From Terriglobales bacterium (GTDB lineage: Bacteria > Acidobacteriota > Terriglobia > Terriglobales > Acidobacteriaceae): a stretch of 64,000 nucleotides of DNA. The notes beneath the pieces were generated by a model. It was not told where the DNA came from, ran no database searches, and saw only the letters and a list, made by a program, of their open reading frames with translations. Location of the stretch: assembly GCA_035691485.1 (NCBI GenBank), contig DASSIZ010000069.1, positions 124,001 to 188,000 on the forward strand, given 5' to 3'. Shown here piece after piece: positions 17,252 to 26,000 of the stretch; positions within the stretch are counted from its first letter, which is position 1, and every line of letters begins with the position of its first letter. A program made the translations under genes and the position numbers.

Positions 17252-18118
17252 CTAGGCAGCTCTCTTTCGTCCCGCTGTCGTCTTTCCACGACCACCCTTG
17301 ATGTGCGATTGTGACGCTTCCTGCACTTGGCTGACGCGTTCCGCAGGCTTCTTTTTCTCCATCTGCGCCAAACTTTGTTTCAGGGCGGCCATCAGGTCGG
17401 TGACCGGCGCCGGTTTGGGCTTAGGGATCGCCGTGACTTCCTTGCCTTCCAAGTGCGCCTTGATCAGGGCCTTAACGTTGTCTTCAAACGTGTCGTGAAA
17501 CTTTTCCGGCTGGAACTTTCCCTGCAGGGCGTGGATGAGTTGGTGAGCGATCTTGATCTCCCCCTCGCGCACCTCGACATTTTCATTGCCGAAATTTTCC
17601 ATCTGGCGCACCTCATCGGCGTAATACATGGTGTGCAGCAGGATGCCGTTCTTGTACGGCCGCAGGATGACCGTGTACTCGCGGTTATGCATGGTGAGCT
17701 TAGCGATGGCGACGGTCTGCGTGTCTTCCAGCGCCCGGGCCAGCAGCACATAGGGACGTCGGCCCGCTTCCTCGGGCATCAGGTAATAAGAGGTCTCGTA
17801 ATAGATAGGATCGACCTCATCATCCTTGACGAATTCCAGGATCTCCATCGCCTTGGCGGTCTTAGGCTCGATTTTCTTGATTTCGTCCGGCTCGACAACC
17901 ACGTACTCACCCTTGCGGTACTCATAGCCCTTGACGATCTCGTTGCGCTCCACCACGCGCTCGTCGTGCGGGCAGTAGAGCTGCTGCTTGATACGCGTGA
18001 GATCGTCGCGATGCAGCATGTGAAAGGAAATGCGACTGCCGCGGGCGCCTGAAAACAAGCGCACCGGCATCGAGATCAGACCAAACGTCAGGTAACCAGA
18101 CCAAACGGAGGAAGGCAT
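17252..18118 (-). CDS. ku: Non-homologous end-joining protein Ku
   Basis: Bacterial Ku is a homodimeric ring that binds DNA double-strand ends and recruits LigD. The 288-residue protein starts MPSSVWSGYLTFGLISMPVRL, a typical Ku start, and has YCPHDERVVERNEIVKGYEY, the central beta-barrel and a basic Lys/Arg-rich C-terminal tail (GRGKTTAGRKRAA). No ligD is present in the window. It stands alone, divergent from the DUF92 gene. Confidence 0.95.
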   Translation of the reverse strand: MPSSVWSGYLTFGLISMPVRLFSGARGSRISFHMLHRDDLTRIKQQLYCPHDERVVERNEIVKGYEYRKGEYVVVEPDEIKKIEPKTAKAMEILEFVKDDEVDPIYYETSYYLMPEEAGRRPYVLLARALEDTQTVAIAKLTMHNREYTVILRPYKNGILLHTMYYADEVRQMENFGNENVEVREGEIKIAHQLIHALQGKFQPEKFHDTFEDNVKALIKAHLEGKEVTAIPKPKPAPVTDLMAALKQSLAQMEKKKPAERVSQVQEASQSHIKGGRGKTTAGRKRAA

Positions 18119-18137
18119 TCAAAGCTCCAGAGCAAAG

Positions 18138-18953
18138 TTGAGTAAGTGGTTTCTGCGCCGATATCCAGCCTCAGCGCCGAAAACGCGCAACACCCGCCCT
18201 TTGGTACGATGCTGGTCAGCGAATCTGGTGTCGCCAGCCGTCGTGCAGACTCTTATCAGGTCGGAAGCGCTGGTCGCGGTGGCCGTCACCACGGCATTTG
18301 CGGGGGGCGCATGGCTGCTGCGCGGAGTCACTCCGGGCGGCGCGATGGCGGGATTTCTGATTGCGCTGGCAGTCTTCGCCACCTCAGGCCCTGGCAGCTT
18401 TGCGGTGCTGGTCACGGTGTTTGCGGTGGCTTGGCTTACCACCAGGTTGGGCTATCGGCGCAAGCAAATGCTGGGCACCGCGGAGGACGCGCGCGGCCGC
18501 TCGGCGGCTCAGGTGCTTGCCAACTTGGGCGCCGCCGCTGGATTCTCCGTTGCTGCCGCCATCACAGGTCACCGCACCCTGCTGGTCGCGGCTATGGCGT
18601 CATTTGCCGAAGCTGCCGCCGACACTGCCGCCAGCGAGTGCGGCCAGGCGCTGAGCGAACGAGCCTACTTGATTGTCTCGATGCGCTCCGTTCCCGCCGG
18701 CGCCAATGGCGGGATCAGCGCACCGGGGACTCTGGCCGCAGTGGTGGCTGCAGCGATCGTGTCGACGATTGCAGCCGTCACGCACGTCGTGCCGTGGCCG
18801 GCATTGCCTGCGATTGCGGCAGCGGGCGTGTTGGGAACCATCGTTGACAGCGTGCTTGGCGCCACCCTCGAAACGCGCGGCGCAATCGGCAATAACGGCG
18901 TAAATTTCGCGGGCACGGTTTCGGCGGGACTACTGGCGCTGCTGCTCCGGTAA
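18138..18953 (+). CDS. DUF92/TMEM19-family membrane protein
   Basis: The conserved core runs from about residue 40 to the end. It includes GGAMAGFLIALAVFA, a TRLGYRRKQMLGTAEDARGRSAAQVLANLGAAAGF block, the acidic FAEAAADTAASECGQAL, and NNGVNFAGTVSAGLLALL. About six membrane segments are visible. In plants and cyanobacteria the family includes phytyl-phosphate kinase (VTE6), but function in bacteria is open. The TTG start at 18138 leaves only 19 bp to the divergent ku start; GTG at 18228 or 18243 is as likely. It is followed 5 bp later by the arsenate reductase gene. Confidence 0.78.
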   Translation: MSKWFLRRYPASAPKTRNTRPLVRCWSANLVSPAVVQTLIRSEALVAVAVTTAFAGGAWLLRGVTPGGAMAGFLIALAVFATSGPGSFAVLVTVFAVAWLTTRLGYRRKQMLGTAEDARGRSAAQVLANLGAAAGFSVAAAITGHRTLLVAAMASFAEAAADTAASECGQALSERAYLIVSMRSVPAGANGGISAPGTLAAVVAAAIVSTIAAVTHVVPWPALPAIAAAGVLGTIVDSVLGATLETRGAIGNNGVNFAGTVSAGLLALLLR

Positions 18954-18958
18954 ACGCG

Positions 18959-19372
18959 ATGATTAAGAAACTTGTTTTCGCTTGCGTGCACAATGCGGGA
19001 AGGTCGCAGATCGCCGCCGCTTGGGCGCGTCATCTTGCCGGGGGGCGCGTGGAAGTGCTCTCCGGCGGAACAGAACCAGGACCGCACCTCAATGTCCAGG
19101 TAGTCGAAGCCATGCGGGAGGCGGGCGTTGACCTCGCCGGCATTCGACCGCAATTGCTGACCCCGGAACTGGTGCGTGGCGCTGAATACATGGTCACGAT
19201 GGGCTGCGGCGAATCCTGCCCTGTCATCCCTGGAGTAAAACGCCGGGATTGGCCGATCGCCGACACCCGCGGGCAACCGATCGAGGTCGTGCGCACGATT
19301 CGCGATGAAATCAAGGGCCGGGTCATCGACCTTCTCCGGTCCGAGGGAATTCTGGCGAATCCTTCCTGTTAA
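18959..19372 (+). CDS. Arsenate reductase / low-molecular-weight phosphatase-fold protein (ArsC, thioredoxin type)
   Basis: The P-loop CVHNAGRS at residues 9-16 (Cys9, Arg15) is that of low-molecular-weight tyrosine phosphatases. Downstream, MGCGESCP (Cys83 and Cys87) followed by RRDWPIADTRG matches the redox pair and the WxxxD block of the arsenate reductases that use a Cys relay. Together these fit reduction of arsenate to arsenite rather than protein dephosphorylation. No arsR, arsB or acr3 is adjacent, so the physiological role could also be in another phosphatase branch. Length 137 is normal. Confidence 0.8.
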   Translation: MIKKLVFACVHNAGRSQIAAAWARHLAGGRVEVLSGGTEPGPHLNVQVVEAMREAGVDLAGIRPQLLTPELVRGAEYMVTMGCGESCPVIPGVKRRDWPIADTRGQPIEVVRTIRDEIKGRVIDLLRSEGILANPSC

Positions 19373-19457
19373 CTCCAAGGTGCTAATTCTTCAGTTCTGT
19401 ATTTTTTGGCGAAACATCTGGGATACGATTTGCGTCTAAGTGAGGGAGCTCTCCTCG

Positions 19458-19967
19458 ATGCGTTGGCGGACTTTCATGATCGGCTGGACGATGGCACTGC
19501 TGGTGCTGCTCATCGCCCATCCCAAACGGCGAAGCGCCAACCATGATGTAGGCACGGCAGTGGTTGAACTTACCTACGCCGCGACACCCCATTCCGCACC
19601 CAACCGGCAGTGGAATCCCAATTCCGGCCACCCGCAGCGGGTGGTCGCGCCGCTGGTGGTCGTAGATGTCACCTCGAAAGTGCGTTCCAATGCGCATTAC
19701 CGCCTGACCATGGATGATATCGCCGCCTGGGAAGAAGTACACGGACATGTCCCTTGGAATGCGGTCGTTCTTTCGCGTAGTGACGTATCCGCCGATTGGC
19801 TGGTTCGGGACCTTCGCCCGCAAGCCGGAAACGCCGGGCACTTCCCTGGCTTCAGTGAGGACGCAATCCGCTTCCTGGTAGAAGCGCGAGGCGTCTATGG
19901 CCTCGGCACCGAGACTCCTGACAGCGGGCGCTCGGTGGTTCTGGTTTACCGCGGCGTCAACCAATAA
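19458..19967 (+). CDS. Degenerate cyclase (kynurenine formamidase-like) family protein
   Basis: The C-terminal half follows the metal-dependent cyclase family: APLVVVDVTSKV, HYRLTMDDIAAWEEVHGHVPWNAVVLSRS and FPGFSEDAIRFLVEARGVYGLGTETP. The usual N-terminal part is replaced by a short hydrophobic segment and a linker. The family's metal motif HxGTHxDxPxH is absent, and the region between VVELTYAATP and the core seems deleted. So hydrolase activity is doubtful; it may be a shrinking or repurposed gene. I take ATG 19458; a GTG at 19440 is possible. Confidence 0.65.
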   Translation: MRWRTFMIGWTMALLVLLIAHPKRRSANHDVGTAVVELTYAATPHSAPNRQWNPNSGHPQRVVAPLVVVDVTSKVRSNAHYRLTMDDIAAWEEVHGHVPWNAVVLSRSDVSADWLVRDLRPQAGNAGHFPGFSEDAIRFLVEARGVYGLGTETPDSGRSVVLVYRGVNQ

Positions 19968-19979
19968 GCGAAAACTGGC

Positions 19980-20645
19980 CTACTGCGGAAACCACGACGG
20001 ATAAATCCGCCAAAAAATATAGCTAGCCGCCTCGCGGAGCGCGGCCGAGAGTTTGGCGCTCGTAGTACGAGGCACCGAAGCCGGGCGCGGCGAGCCGTAC
20101 GCGACAATACCGTAGCGCCACAGCAGCCGCTTGATGCGAAAAATGTGGTAAGCGTCGCTGACCGCGACCACGGTGCGCATGCCGTTGGTGCGCAGGATAC
20201 CGCTGACGCGCTGCGCCGATTCGGCCGTGTCCTCCCCCTGCGTCTCGGCAATCAGGTTGCCGTCGGGAATGCCGCGGCGCGACAGGTAATCGCGGCCCAC
20301 TCCTCCCTCGGTGAATTTGGGATCTGCACCGGCGCCCCCAGTGGTGATGACCATCGGCGCCAAACCACGCTCGAAGAGATCGTAGGCATGATCGAGACGA
20401 GCCCGATAGACGGGCGAAGGCCGGCCGGAATATTCCGCGGCTCCGAAAACAATGATGGCGTCGGCGCGCTGGGCTTCATCAATGTGTGCCTGCCGCACAA
20501 TCAGCAAAGCCGAGACCGCAAAGGCTACCGCGGCAATTGCCACGAACCACAGCGCCAGTCGGGCCAGGATCGCACCCGTGTGGCGAACACGTTGTCGGGA
20601 GGACACGACGGGTACGTTCAAAGCAGGTTCAGAGCCCGGTTTCAT
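19980..20645 (-). CDS. YdcF/SanA-type (DUF218) membrane-anchored protein
   Basis: The 221-residue protein has one membrane segment (about 28-50) followed by the DUF218 domain: DAIIVFGAAEYSGRPSPVYRARLDHAYDL, ITTGGAGAD, AETQGEDTAESAQ and AVSDAYHIFRIKRLL. Relatives (ElyC, SanA) act in envelope polysaccharide or peptidoglycan homeostasis; some bind nucleotides. The start overlaps the tsaC stop by 4 nt (ATGA). Confidence 0.82.
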   Translation of the reverse strand: MKPGSEPALNVPVVSSRQRVRHTGAILARLALWFVAIAAVAFAVSALLIVRQAHIDEAQRADAIIVFGAAEYSGRPSPVYRARLDHAYDLFERGLAPMVITTGGAGADPKFTEGGVGRDYLSRRGIPDGNLIAETQGEDTAESAQRVSGILRTNGMRTVVAVSDAYHIFRIKRLLWRYGIVAYGSPRPASVPRTTSAKLSAALREAASYIFWRIYPSWFPQ

Positions 20646-21292
20646 TCTCCGCCGAGCGTAGCGGCGATGTCCTGGCGTGGAACGGCGCCTTCACGCAGCA
20701 GGCGCCATCCGCCCTCACTGAGATCCACGATGGTGGAAGAAACGTCGCGAGGGGAGGGGCCGCCATCCACGATAATCGATATCCGTTCCTGCAGCTGGTC
20801 GCGCACGGCGGCGGCGGTGGTGCACTCGCTGGCGCCGCTGAGGTTGGCCGAGGTCGCGGTGATCGGCACGCCGGCGGCGCGGATCACCGACAGCGGGATG
20901 TTCGCCGAAGGCACGCGAATCGCAATGTGGCCGGTGTTCGCCGTCACTTTCAGGGGAAGGCGCGAGGCCGCCTGGACAATGATGGTCAGAGGCCCGGGCC
21001 AGAACTTGCGCGCCAGTTCATAGAATTCGTCCGGCAGGGGATCGCGCGCGAGCATCTCCGCCTGCTCCTCGCTCTCGATCAGCAGCGAGAGCGGCTTGTG
21101 GCGCGACCGCGATTTGATTTCGTAGACACGCTCCACGGCGCGGAGGTTGAACGGGTCGGCCGCGAGACCGTAAAAAGTATCGGTCGGCATGCCCAGCACT
21201 TGCCCGGACTTGATCTGTTCCGCCGCGTAATGCACCAAAGAAGACTCGGGCGTGTCGCTGCTGATTTTCAGGATTTCGGCGCGCACACTCAT
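20642..21292 (-). CDS. tsaC: L-threonylcarbamoyladenylate synthase TsaC/Sua5 family
   Basis: This YrdC-fold enzyme makes threonylcarbamoyl-AMP from threonine, bicarbonate and ATP, the first step of t6A37 tRNA modification. Diagnostic blocks are PTDTFYGLAADPFN, KSRSRHKPLSLLI, FWPGPLTIIV, IAIRVP and ITATSANLSG. It is 216 residues from ATG 21292 (start MSVRAEILKIS), the short form without a Sua5 C-terminal domain. A longer in-frame start at 21532 overlaps the divergent rRNA methyltransferase gene and is not conserved. Confidence 0.9.
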   Translation of the reverse strand: MSVRAEILKISSDTPESSLVHYAAEQIKSGQVLGMPTDTFYGLAADPFNLRAVERVYEIKSRSRHKPLSLLIESEEQAEMLARDPLPDEFYELARKFWPGPLTIIVQAASRLPLKVTANTGHIAIRVPSANIPLSVIRAAGVPITATSANLSGASECTTAAAVRDQLQERISIIVDGGPSPRDVSSTIVDLSEGGWRLLREGAVPRQDIAATLGGE

Positions 21293-21454
21293 CCTTATAG
21301 GCACAGACTGCATGGCTGAAACCGCGAATACTAACTTACCATCGGCGCAATCGCAAGGGAAGCAAACCAGTCGCGAGCGCGCCCTTGGCCAGGCGGGCCG
21401 AGGCCCGAATTGGACCCGCACGATGGCGAAACCGCGGAGCGTATTATTTTGTCG

Positions 21455-22267
21455 ATGCCACACCAGGATCGCCTGCGTCGCGTTTCCAGCCGCCACAACG
21501 CGCTGGTCAAGGAGCTCCGGCGCGCGTTTCACGACGGGGAGCCCGCCTCCGACGGCTCGATAGCGATTGAGAGTGTCCGCACGATCGAGGAAGCCATCCG
21601 CAGTGGATTACGTTTCCGCACCGTGTTCTTCAGCGAATCTGGGCAGGCCCGGGCAGAGCGGCTGTTGCCCCAGCTCTCGACCCAGGTGGAAACGCTGCTC
21701 TTGCCCGACGAGGTTTTCCAGGGTGTGGTTGCGACCGAGACGCCGCAGGGGGTCGCGGCGCTGGTCCGCCTGAAAACACACAAGCTTGAGGACCTTCTCG
21801 CCGCGACAAAGCCGCTGATCCTGGCCGCCGCCGGCGTGCAGGACCCCGGCAATCTCGGCACGATGATACGGTCCGCCGAAGCATTTGCCGCCGCCGGCCT
21901 GCTGACTGGGGAGGGAACGGTGTCTCCCTACAATCCGAAGGTGGTGCGGGCTTCGGCAGGATCGCTGTTCCGATTGCCGGTTTTGGTGGTGGAACTGGAG
22001 CCGGTCCTGGCGGAACTGCGCGAGCGCGGCCTGAAACTGCTGGCCACCTCGTCGCATAAAGGCACACCCGTGGACGAAGCGGACTTGACAGTTGGAGCTG
22101 TCGTGCTCATCGGCAATGAAGGTGCTGGCGTGCCGAAAGAGATCATGCGGCAGGTTGACAAGCAGATTGCCATTCCGCACAAATCCAAGGTCGAGTCATT
22201 GAATGCAGGAATTGCAGCATCTATCGTGTTGTACGAAGCTGCACGGCAGAGGCGGACCAAAGAATGA
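21455..22267 (+). CDS. TrmH/SpoU-family rRNA methyltransferase
   Basis: The 270-residue SPOUT-fold enzyme has an N-terminal substrate-binding domain and the three SpoU motifs: [29 protein letters not shown] and the knot loop [22 protein letters not shown]. These fit 2'-O-ribose methyltransferases of the RlmB/TsnR group; the exact target is not decidable. ATG 21455 (MPHQDRLRR) is preferred over 21410. The stop overlaps the rarA start by 4 nt. Confidence 0.88.
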   Translation: MPHQDRLRRVSSRHNALVKELRRAFHDGEPASDGSIAIESVRTIEEAIRSGLRFRTVFFSESGQARAERLLPQLSTQVETLLLPDEVFQGVVATETPQGVAALVRLKTHKLEDLLAATKPLILAAAGVQDPGNLGTMIRSAEAFAAAGLLTGEGTVSPYNPKVVRASAGSLFRLPVLVVELEPVLAELRERGLKLLATSSHKGTPVDEADLTVGAVVLIGNEGAGVPKEIMRQVDKQIAIPHKSKVESLNAGIAASIVLYEAARQRRTKE

Positions 22268-23616
22268 GCCTGTTCCAGCCAGTTCCCAGCAGAGATGAGC
22301 CGCCGGACCGATCGACGCCGCTGGCCGATCGGATGCGACCGCGCTCCCTGGATGAGTTTGTCGGGCAAGAACACCTGCTCGCGCCCGGCAAACCGCTACG
22401 CTTGCAGATTGAGCGCGACGATCCCGGGTCGATCATCTTCTGGGGACCGCCGGGCGTCGGTAAGACTACGCTAGCGAAAATCATCGCACGCGTGACCAAG
22501 GCGGACTTCATCGAATTTTCCGCCGTGCTCTCCGGGATCAAGGAAATCAAGCAGGTGATGGCGGACGCAGCCAAAGCCCGCGAGTTCGGCACGCGCACGA
22601 TCGTCTTCATTGACGAAATCCATCGTTTCAACAAGGCGCAGCAGGACGCATTCCTGCCGCACGTGGAAAAAGGCAACATCCGGCTGATTGGCGCGACGAC
22701 GGAGAATCCGTCGTTTGAAATTATCGGCGCGCTGCTCTCACGCACGCGCGTCTACGTGCTGAACCCGCTTACGGAAGCGCAGATCGTGCTGCTATTGCGG
22801 CGCGCTCTGGAGGACCGCGAGCGCGGACTGGGTGAGATGAACCTGCGGGCCAATGATGAAGTGCTGCAGAAGATTGCCGCCTATTCCAGCGGCGATGCGC
22901 GGTCTGCGTATAACGTGCTGGAAGTTGCGGCCGCCAGCGCGGGCGAAAACGGAGAGATCTCCGACTCGCTGGTTCATGACGCGCTCCAAAGGCGGGTGCT
23001 CCTCTACGACAAGACCGGCGAAGAGCACTACAACCTGATCTCGGCGCTGCACAAGTCGGTGCGCAACAGCGATCCCGACGCATCTCTCTACTGGCTGGGG
23101 CGCATGCTGGAAGCGGGAGAGGACCCGCTGTACGTGGCGCGACGCCTGGTACGCATGGCGGTGGAGGACATCGGACTAGCCGATCCCAATGCGCTCTCGC
23201 TGTGCATGGCCGCGCGCGATGCGGTCGACTTCATTGGCATGCCGGAAGGGAATCTCGCGCTGGCCGAGGCTGCGGTATATCTGGCAATCGCGCCGAAGTC
23301 GAACGCGCTCTACACCGCCTATGGCTCGGTACAGGAGGACGTCGAAAAGACGGCGGCAGAACCGGTGCCGCTGCACCTGCGCAATGCGCCGACGGGACTG
23401 ATGAAGGAGCTCGGATATGGCGCTGGCTATCAGTACGCGCACGATACCGCGGAAAAAGTCGCCGACATGCAATGCCTGCCGGACAATTTGCGCAATCGTA
23501 GCTACTACCATCCGACCGCGGAAGGGGTGGAGAAACGGATTCGGGAGCGAATCGAAGAGATCAGGCGCAGGCGGAAGGCGCAGAAATTAAATACTGAAAC
23601 AGACAGTAGCTCGTAG
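22264..23616 (+). CDS. rarA: Replication-associated recombination protein A (AAA+ ATPase)
   Basis: RarA/MgsA/WRNIP1 acts at stalled forks. The 450-residue protein has Walker A GPPGVGKT at residues 61-68, [16 protein letters not shown] as Walker B, the sensor [10 protein letters not shown], and the C-terminal tetramerisation domain with [16 protein letters not shown] and YKYPHD-like block (here YQYAHD). It is coupled by ATGA overlap to the rRNA methyltransferase gene. Its last codons run into an intergenic word repeat. Confidence 0.95.
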   Translation: MSLFQPVPSRDEPPDRSTPLADRMRPRSLDEFVGQEHLLAPGKPLRLQIERDDPGSIIFWGPPGVGKTTLAKIIARVTKADFIEFSAVLSGIKEIKQVMADAAKAREFGTRTIVFIDEIHRFNKAQQDAFLPHVEKGNIRLIGATTENPSFEIIGALLSRTRVYVLNPLTEAQIVLLLRRALEDRERGLGEMNLRANDEVLQKIAAYSSGDARSAYNVLEVAAASAGENGEISDSLVHDALQRRVLLYDKTGEEHYNLISALHKSVRNSDPDASLYWLGRMLEAGEDPLYVARRLVRMAVEDIGLADPNALSLCMAARDAVDFIGMPEGNLALAEAAVYLAIAPKSNALYTAYGSVQEDVEKTAAEPVPLHLRNAPTGLMKELGYGAGYQYAHDTAEKVADMQCLPDNLRNRSYYHPTAEGVEKRIRERIEEIRRRRKAQKLNTETDSSS

Positions 23617-23684
23617 CTGGTTAGCTCGTAGCTGGGGACTCCGAACTCCCCCGAGCTACCAGCTACCAACTCCCACCTACCAGG
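23604..23684. repeat. AGCTCGTAGCTGG inverted word array
   Basis: The left half repeats TAGCTCGTAGCTGG twice (about 23607-23635); the right half reads CGAGCTACCAGCTACCAACTCC (two adjoining words), largely its reverse complement. It occupies the convergent gap between rarA and the CoA-binding protein gene and might form a hairpin for either transcript. Confidence 0.75.
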
Positions 23685-24131
23685 TTATCCGAAGCGGGCG
23701 CGGTGTTCCTTGAGAATACAGTGGTCCATCACCACGAAAATGCCCGCGCGGCGTGCCTTTTCAGCCGCCTGCTGGTGCACCACACCCTCCTGCATCCAAA
23801 TGGCGGGAACTTTCAACTGGATTGCCTGGTCCACGACTTCGGGCACGTACTCCGGCCGCCGAAAGATGTTTACGACATCGATTTTTTCTTTGACGTCGAG
23901 CAGCGAGGCATATGCCGGCTCTCCAAGTACGTCGCTGATCGTGGGATTCACCGGAATGATGCGGTAACCCTGCAACTGCATGTACGCAGCCACCCCGTGA
24001 CTGGCACGCAAGGGGCTGTCGGAGAGCCCGACGACGGCTATGTTTCGCGCGTTCTTAAGAAGGTCGCCAATCTGATCGGACTTCGTGAGGGGCACGTGAT
24101 ACTCCGCCGGCAACCGGCCATTGTATAGCAT
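23685..24131 (-). CDS. CoA-binding domain protein (YccU-like)
   Basis: A single Rossmann CoA-binding domain of about 148 residues. Visible blocks are NIAVVGLSDSPLRASHGVAAYMQLQGYRIIPVNP, EPAYASLLDV, VDVVNIFRRPEYVPEVVDQAI and IWMQEGVVHQQAAEKARRAGI. The YccU family resembles the CoA-binding part of succinyl-CoA synthetase and lacks a catalytic partner domain; its role is unknown. Start uncertain (24131 or 24155). Starts further upstream would overlap the preceding gene. Confidence 0.85.
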   Translation of the reverse strand: MLYNGRLPAEYHVPLTKSDQIGDLLKNARNIAVVGLSDSPLRASHGVAAYMQLQGYRIIPVNPTISDVLGEPAYASLLDVKEKIDVVNIFRRPEYVPEVVDQAIQLKVPAIWMQEGVVHQQAAEKARRAGIFVVMDHCILKEHRARFG

Positions 24132-24207
24132 CCGCACGGCGACCAGAGGTCGCATGACGATACATATAACGACGCGACCGGCCGGCCGAATGCCGACTAC
24201 GCATCGA

Positions 24208-25326
24208 TCACTCCAATGCGCTCTTCTTCTCGGTGCGCTCCCGGAACAATTTAAGTGCGACCTTGCGAATGGTGTCGGTGACATTTTTGTTCATCGACAG
24301 CGCGCGCAAGTCCATGTTCAGCAGGTTCTTGACGATGTTGAGTTGCACATCGAGCGGGCAGCGCGGATTGTTGGCCAGGGCCCGTACGACGGCGTAGATC
24401 TTGATGTACTTTCGTTTTCCGGCAATGCCACGAAGGACTGTCTCCTGCACGTTTTTCATGGAAGCGAAAACTTCAACTTCCTGCTCGTTCACCTTCGGTG
24501 ACTCGAGCACGGCGGAAGAGACGACCTTGGAAGCATCACGGATCAGGATGTAGCGCTCCTCCCTGTTCCCCTTGATCGCCAACTGCACGCGGTCGGCGAC
24601 GGTCAGGCGCGCAATCTTCTGTAACGGCGAGATGCGCTCCTGATCCCTATTCGAAGGCTTCGCAATCCTGTGTCCGGAGTCTTGCACTGGTGGCGGCGCC
24701 GGCGCCTCTTCGGCATGCGGCGCCTCGGATTCATCTTCCCCGACCAATTGAAACTCTTTGCCCTCGTCGGCCGCGATTTCGTCAGCGTGCTCCGCTATAT
24801 ATTGAATGGCGGCTTCCTCGACCACGAGGTCATCCGCGTGCTCGGGCGCAGTCTCCGGTGGCGGCATCTGTTCGAGCGCCGCTTTCACTTGCTGCACCTG
24901 CGAGGCCAGCAGGGCCGGATTCGAACTGAGCGCCTGCAAAATTTCGCGCGATGCCCTGGCGCGAGCGGTCGCCAGCAGCAACTGCGCTGACTCGGTGGAA
25001 TGTTCCTGCGCCATTTCCAGCAATGCCGATTCCGGGGTCGCGGGGTTGTCGAGCAGCGCCGGCATCAGGCGGGGCCGCCGGTTTTTCAGAAAATAATCGA
25101 GAACTTCCCTGGGGCTGTCGGGATCGGAGCAGACTTGGCGACAGGCGGCCTCGTCCCAGCCGGCGAGCGTGAGGCGGGCATCCTCCCCGAAGATCGGAGT
25201 GGAGGCCAGGTGTACGAGAATCTCGATCATCTCGGCGGGTGGAAGGGCGAGCGCGCCTTTCGCGGCTGAGCGCACTACGTTAGCCGGCACCTCGGATTGC
25301 TTGATCAGGTCGATCATCCGCGGCAT
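24208..25326 (-). CDS. Uncharacterised helical-repeat protein
   Basis: The 372-residue protein has two mainly helical parts, residues ~1-150 and ~230-372, joined by an acidic Pro/Ala-rich linker. Both carry variant HEAT/leucine-rich-variant-like helices, e.g. LLDNPATPESALLEMAQ and ALANNPRCPLDVQLNIVKNLLNMDLRAL. I know no function. ATG 25326 has a good Shine-Dalgarno (AGGAG, 7 nt upstream) and overlaps the end of the HD gene by 13 nt, so it is probably co-translated with it. Confidence 0.6.
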   Translation of the reverse strand: MPRMIDLIKQSEVPANVVRSAAKGALALPPAEMIEILVHLASTPIFGEDARLTLAGWDEAACRQVCSDPDSPREVLDYFLKNRRPRLMPALLDNPATPESALLEMAQEHSTESAQLLLATARARASREILQALSSNPALLASQVQQVKAALEQMPPPETAPEHADDLVVEEAAIQYIAEHADEIAADEGKEFQLVGEDESEAPHAEEAPAPPPVQDSGHRIAKPSNRDQERISPLQKIARLTVADRVQLAIKGNREERYILIRDASKVVSSAVLESPKVNEQEVEVFASMKNVQETVLRGIAGKRKYIKIYAVVRALANNPRCPLDVQLNIVKNLLNMDLRALSMNKNVTDTIRKVALKLFRERTEKKSALE

Positions 25327-25994
25327 GGGTTCACTCCTGGGCCGCCGGCGCGCCGTTCCAGTTCCTCGACCACGCGTGACAATTCGTTCACCAGGCGTTT
25401 GCGGCCGTGAGCAGCCGCTTGATCTGCATCGTCGCGTCCCTCGGCGATGCGAAATGCGCCTACCAGGGCGCGGTAATACCATAACGTGCCCTGCTTCTTT
25501 CCGCTGAAACGGTCGAAGACGCGGTCGCCAATCTCGTAATGGTCGGAGAGAATGGCTCGGGCATTGTGGACTTTGTCCGCCGCGGACACGAGCCTCACCT
25601 CGGCATCGGCTTCGCGCTCGACGTGGGCGATGTACTTCTCCTTGCGCTCGCACCATGGCGCCTTGCAGTCGGGATCGATTTCATCAGAGTCGGTGCAGCC
25701 GTTCACAATGCGCGCAACCTTGGCGCCGAATATCCTGCGGATTTCCTCCAGGCGCGGCCGTCCACCCTGGTCTTCGACCGCGTCGTGGAGAAGCGCAGCG
25801 ATCGCCATCTCTTCATCGCCACTGGATTCCAGCACCAGCGAGGCCACCCCCAGCAGGTGCCCGAGGTAAGGGATGTCCTGCCCCTTGCGCGGCTGGTCGC
25901 GGTGCAGGCGAGCTGCATAGACCAGCGCGTCGTTGAACTTCTCGCTCAGTGGGCGAGAGAGGATGCGCTTCTTGAGCTTGTGAGAATCGGGCAT
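25314..25994 (-). CDS. HD-domain phosphohydrolase (SpoT/MESH1-like hydrolase)
   Basis: The 226-residue protein is a stand-alone HD domain. The metal-binding signature is clear: YLGHLLGVASLVLES, then ALLHDAVEDQGG, and AADKVHNARAILSDH. This pattern is that of the (p)ppGpp hydrolase domain of RelA/SpoT. No synthetase, TGS or ACT domain follows, so it would be a small alarmone hydrolase, or a hydrolase of another nucleotide. Preceded by a CDF transporter gene 6 bp upstream. Confidence 0.75.
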   Translation of the reverse strand: MPDSHKLKKRILSRPLSEKFNDALVYAARLHRDQPRKGQDIPYLGHLLGVASLVLESSGDEEMAIAALLHDAVEDQGGRPRLEEIRRIFGAKVARIVNGCTDSDEIDPDCKAPWCERKEKYIAHVEREADAEVRLVSAADKVHNARAILSDHYEIGDRVFDRFSGKKQGTLWYYRALVGAFRIAEGRDDADQAAAHGRKRLVNELSRVVEELERRAGGPGVNPCRG

Positions 25995-26000
25995 GAATGC

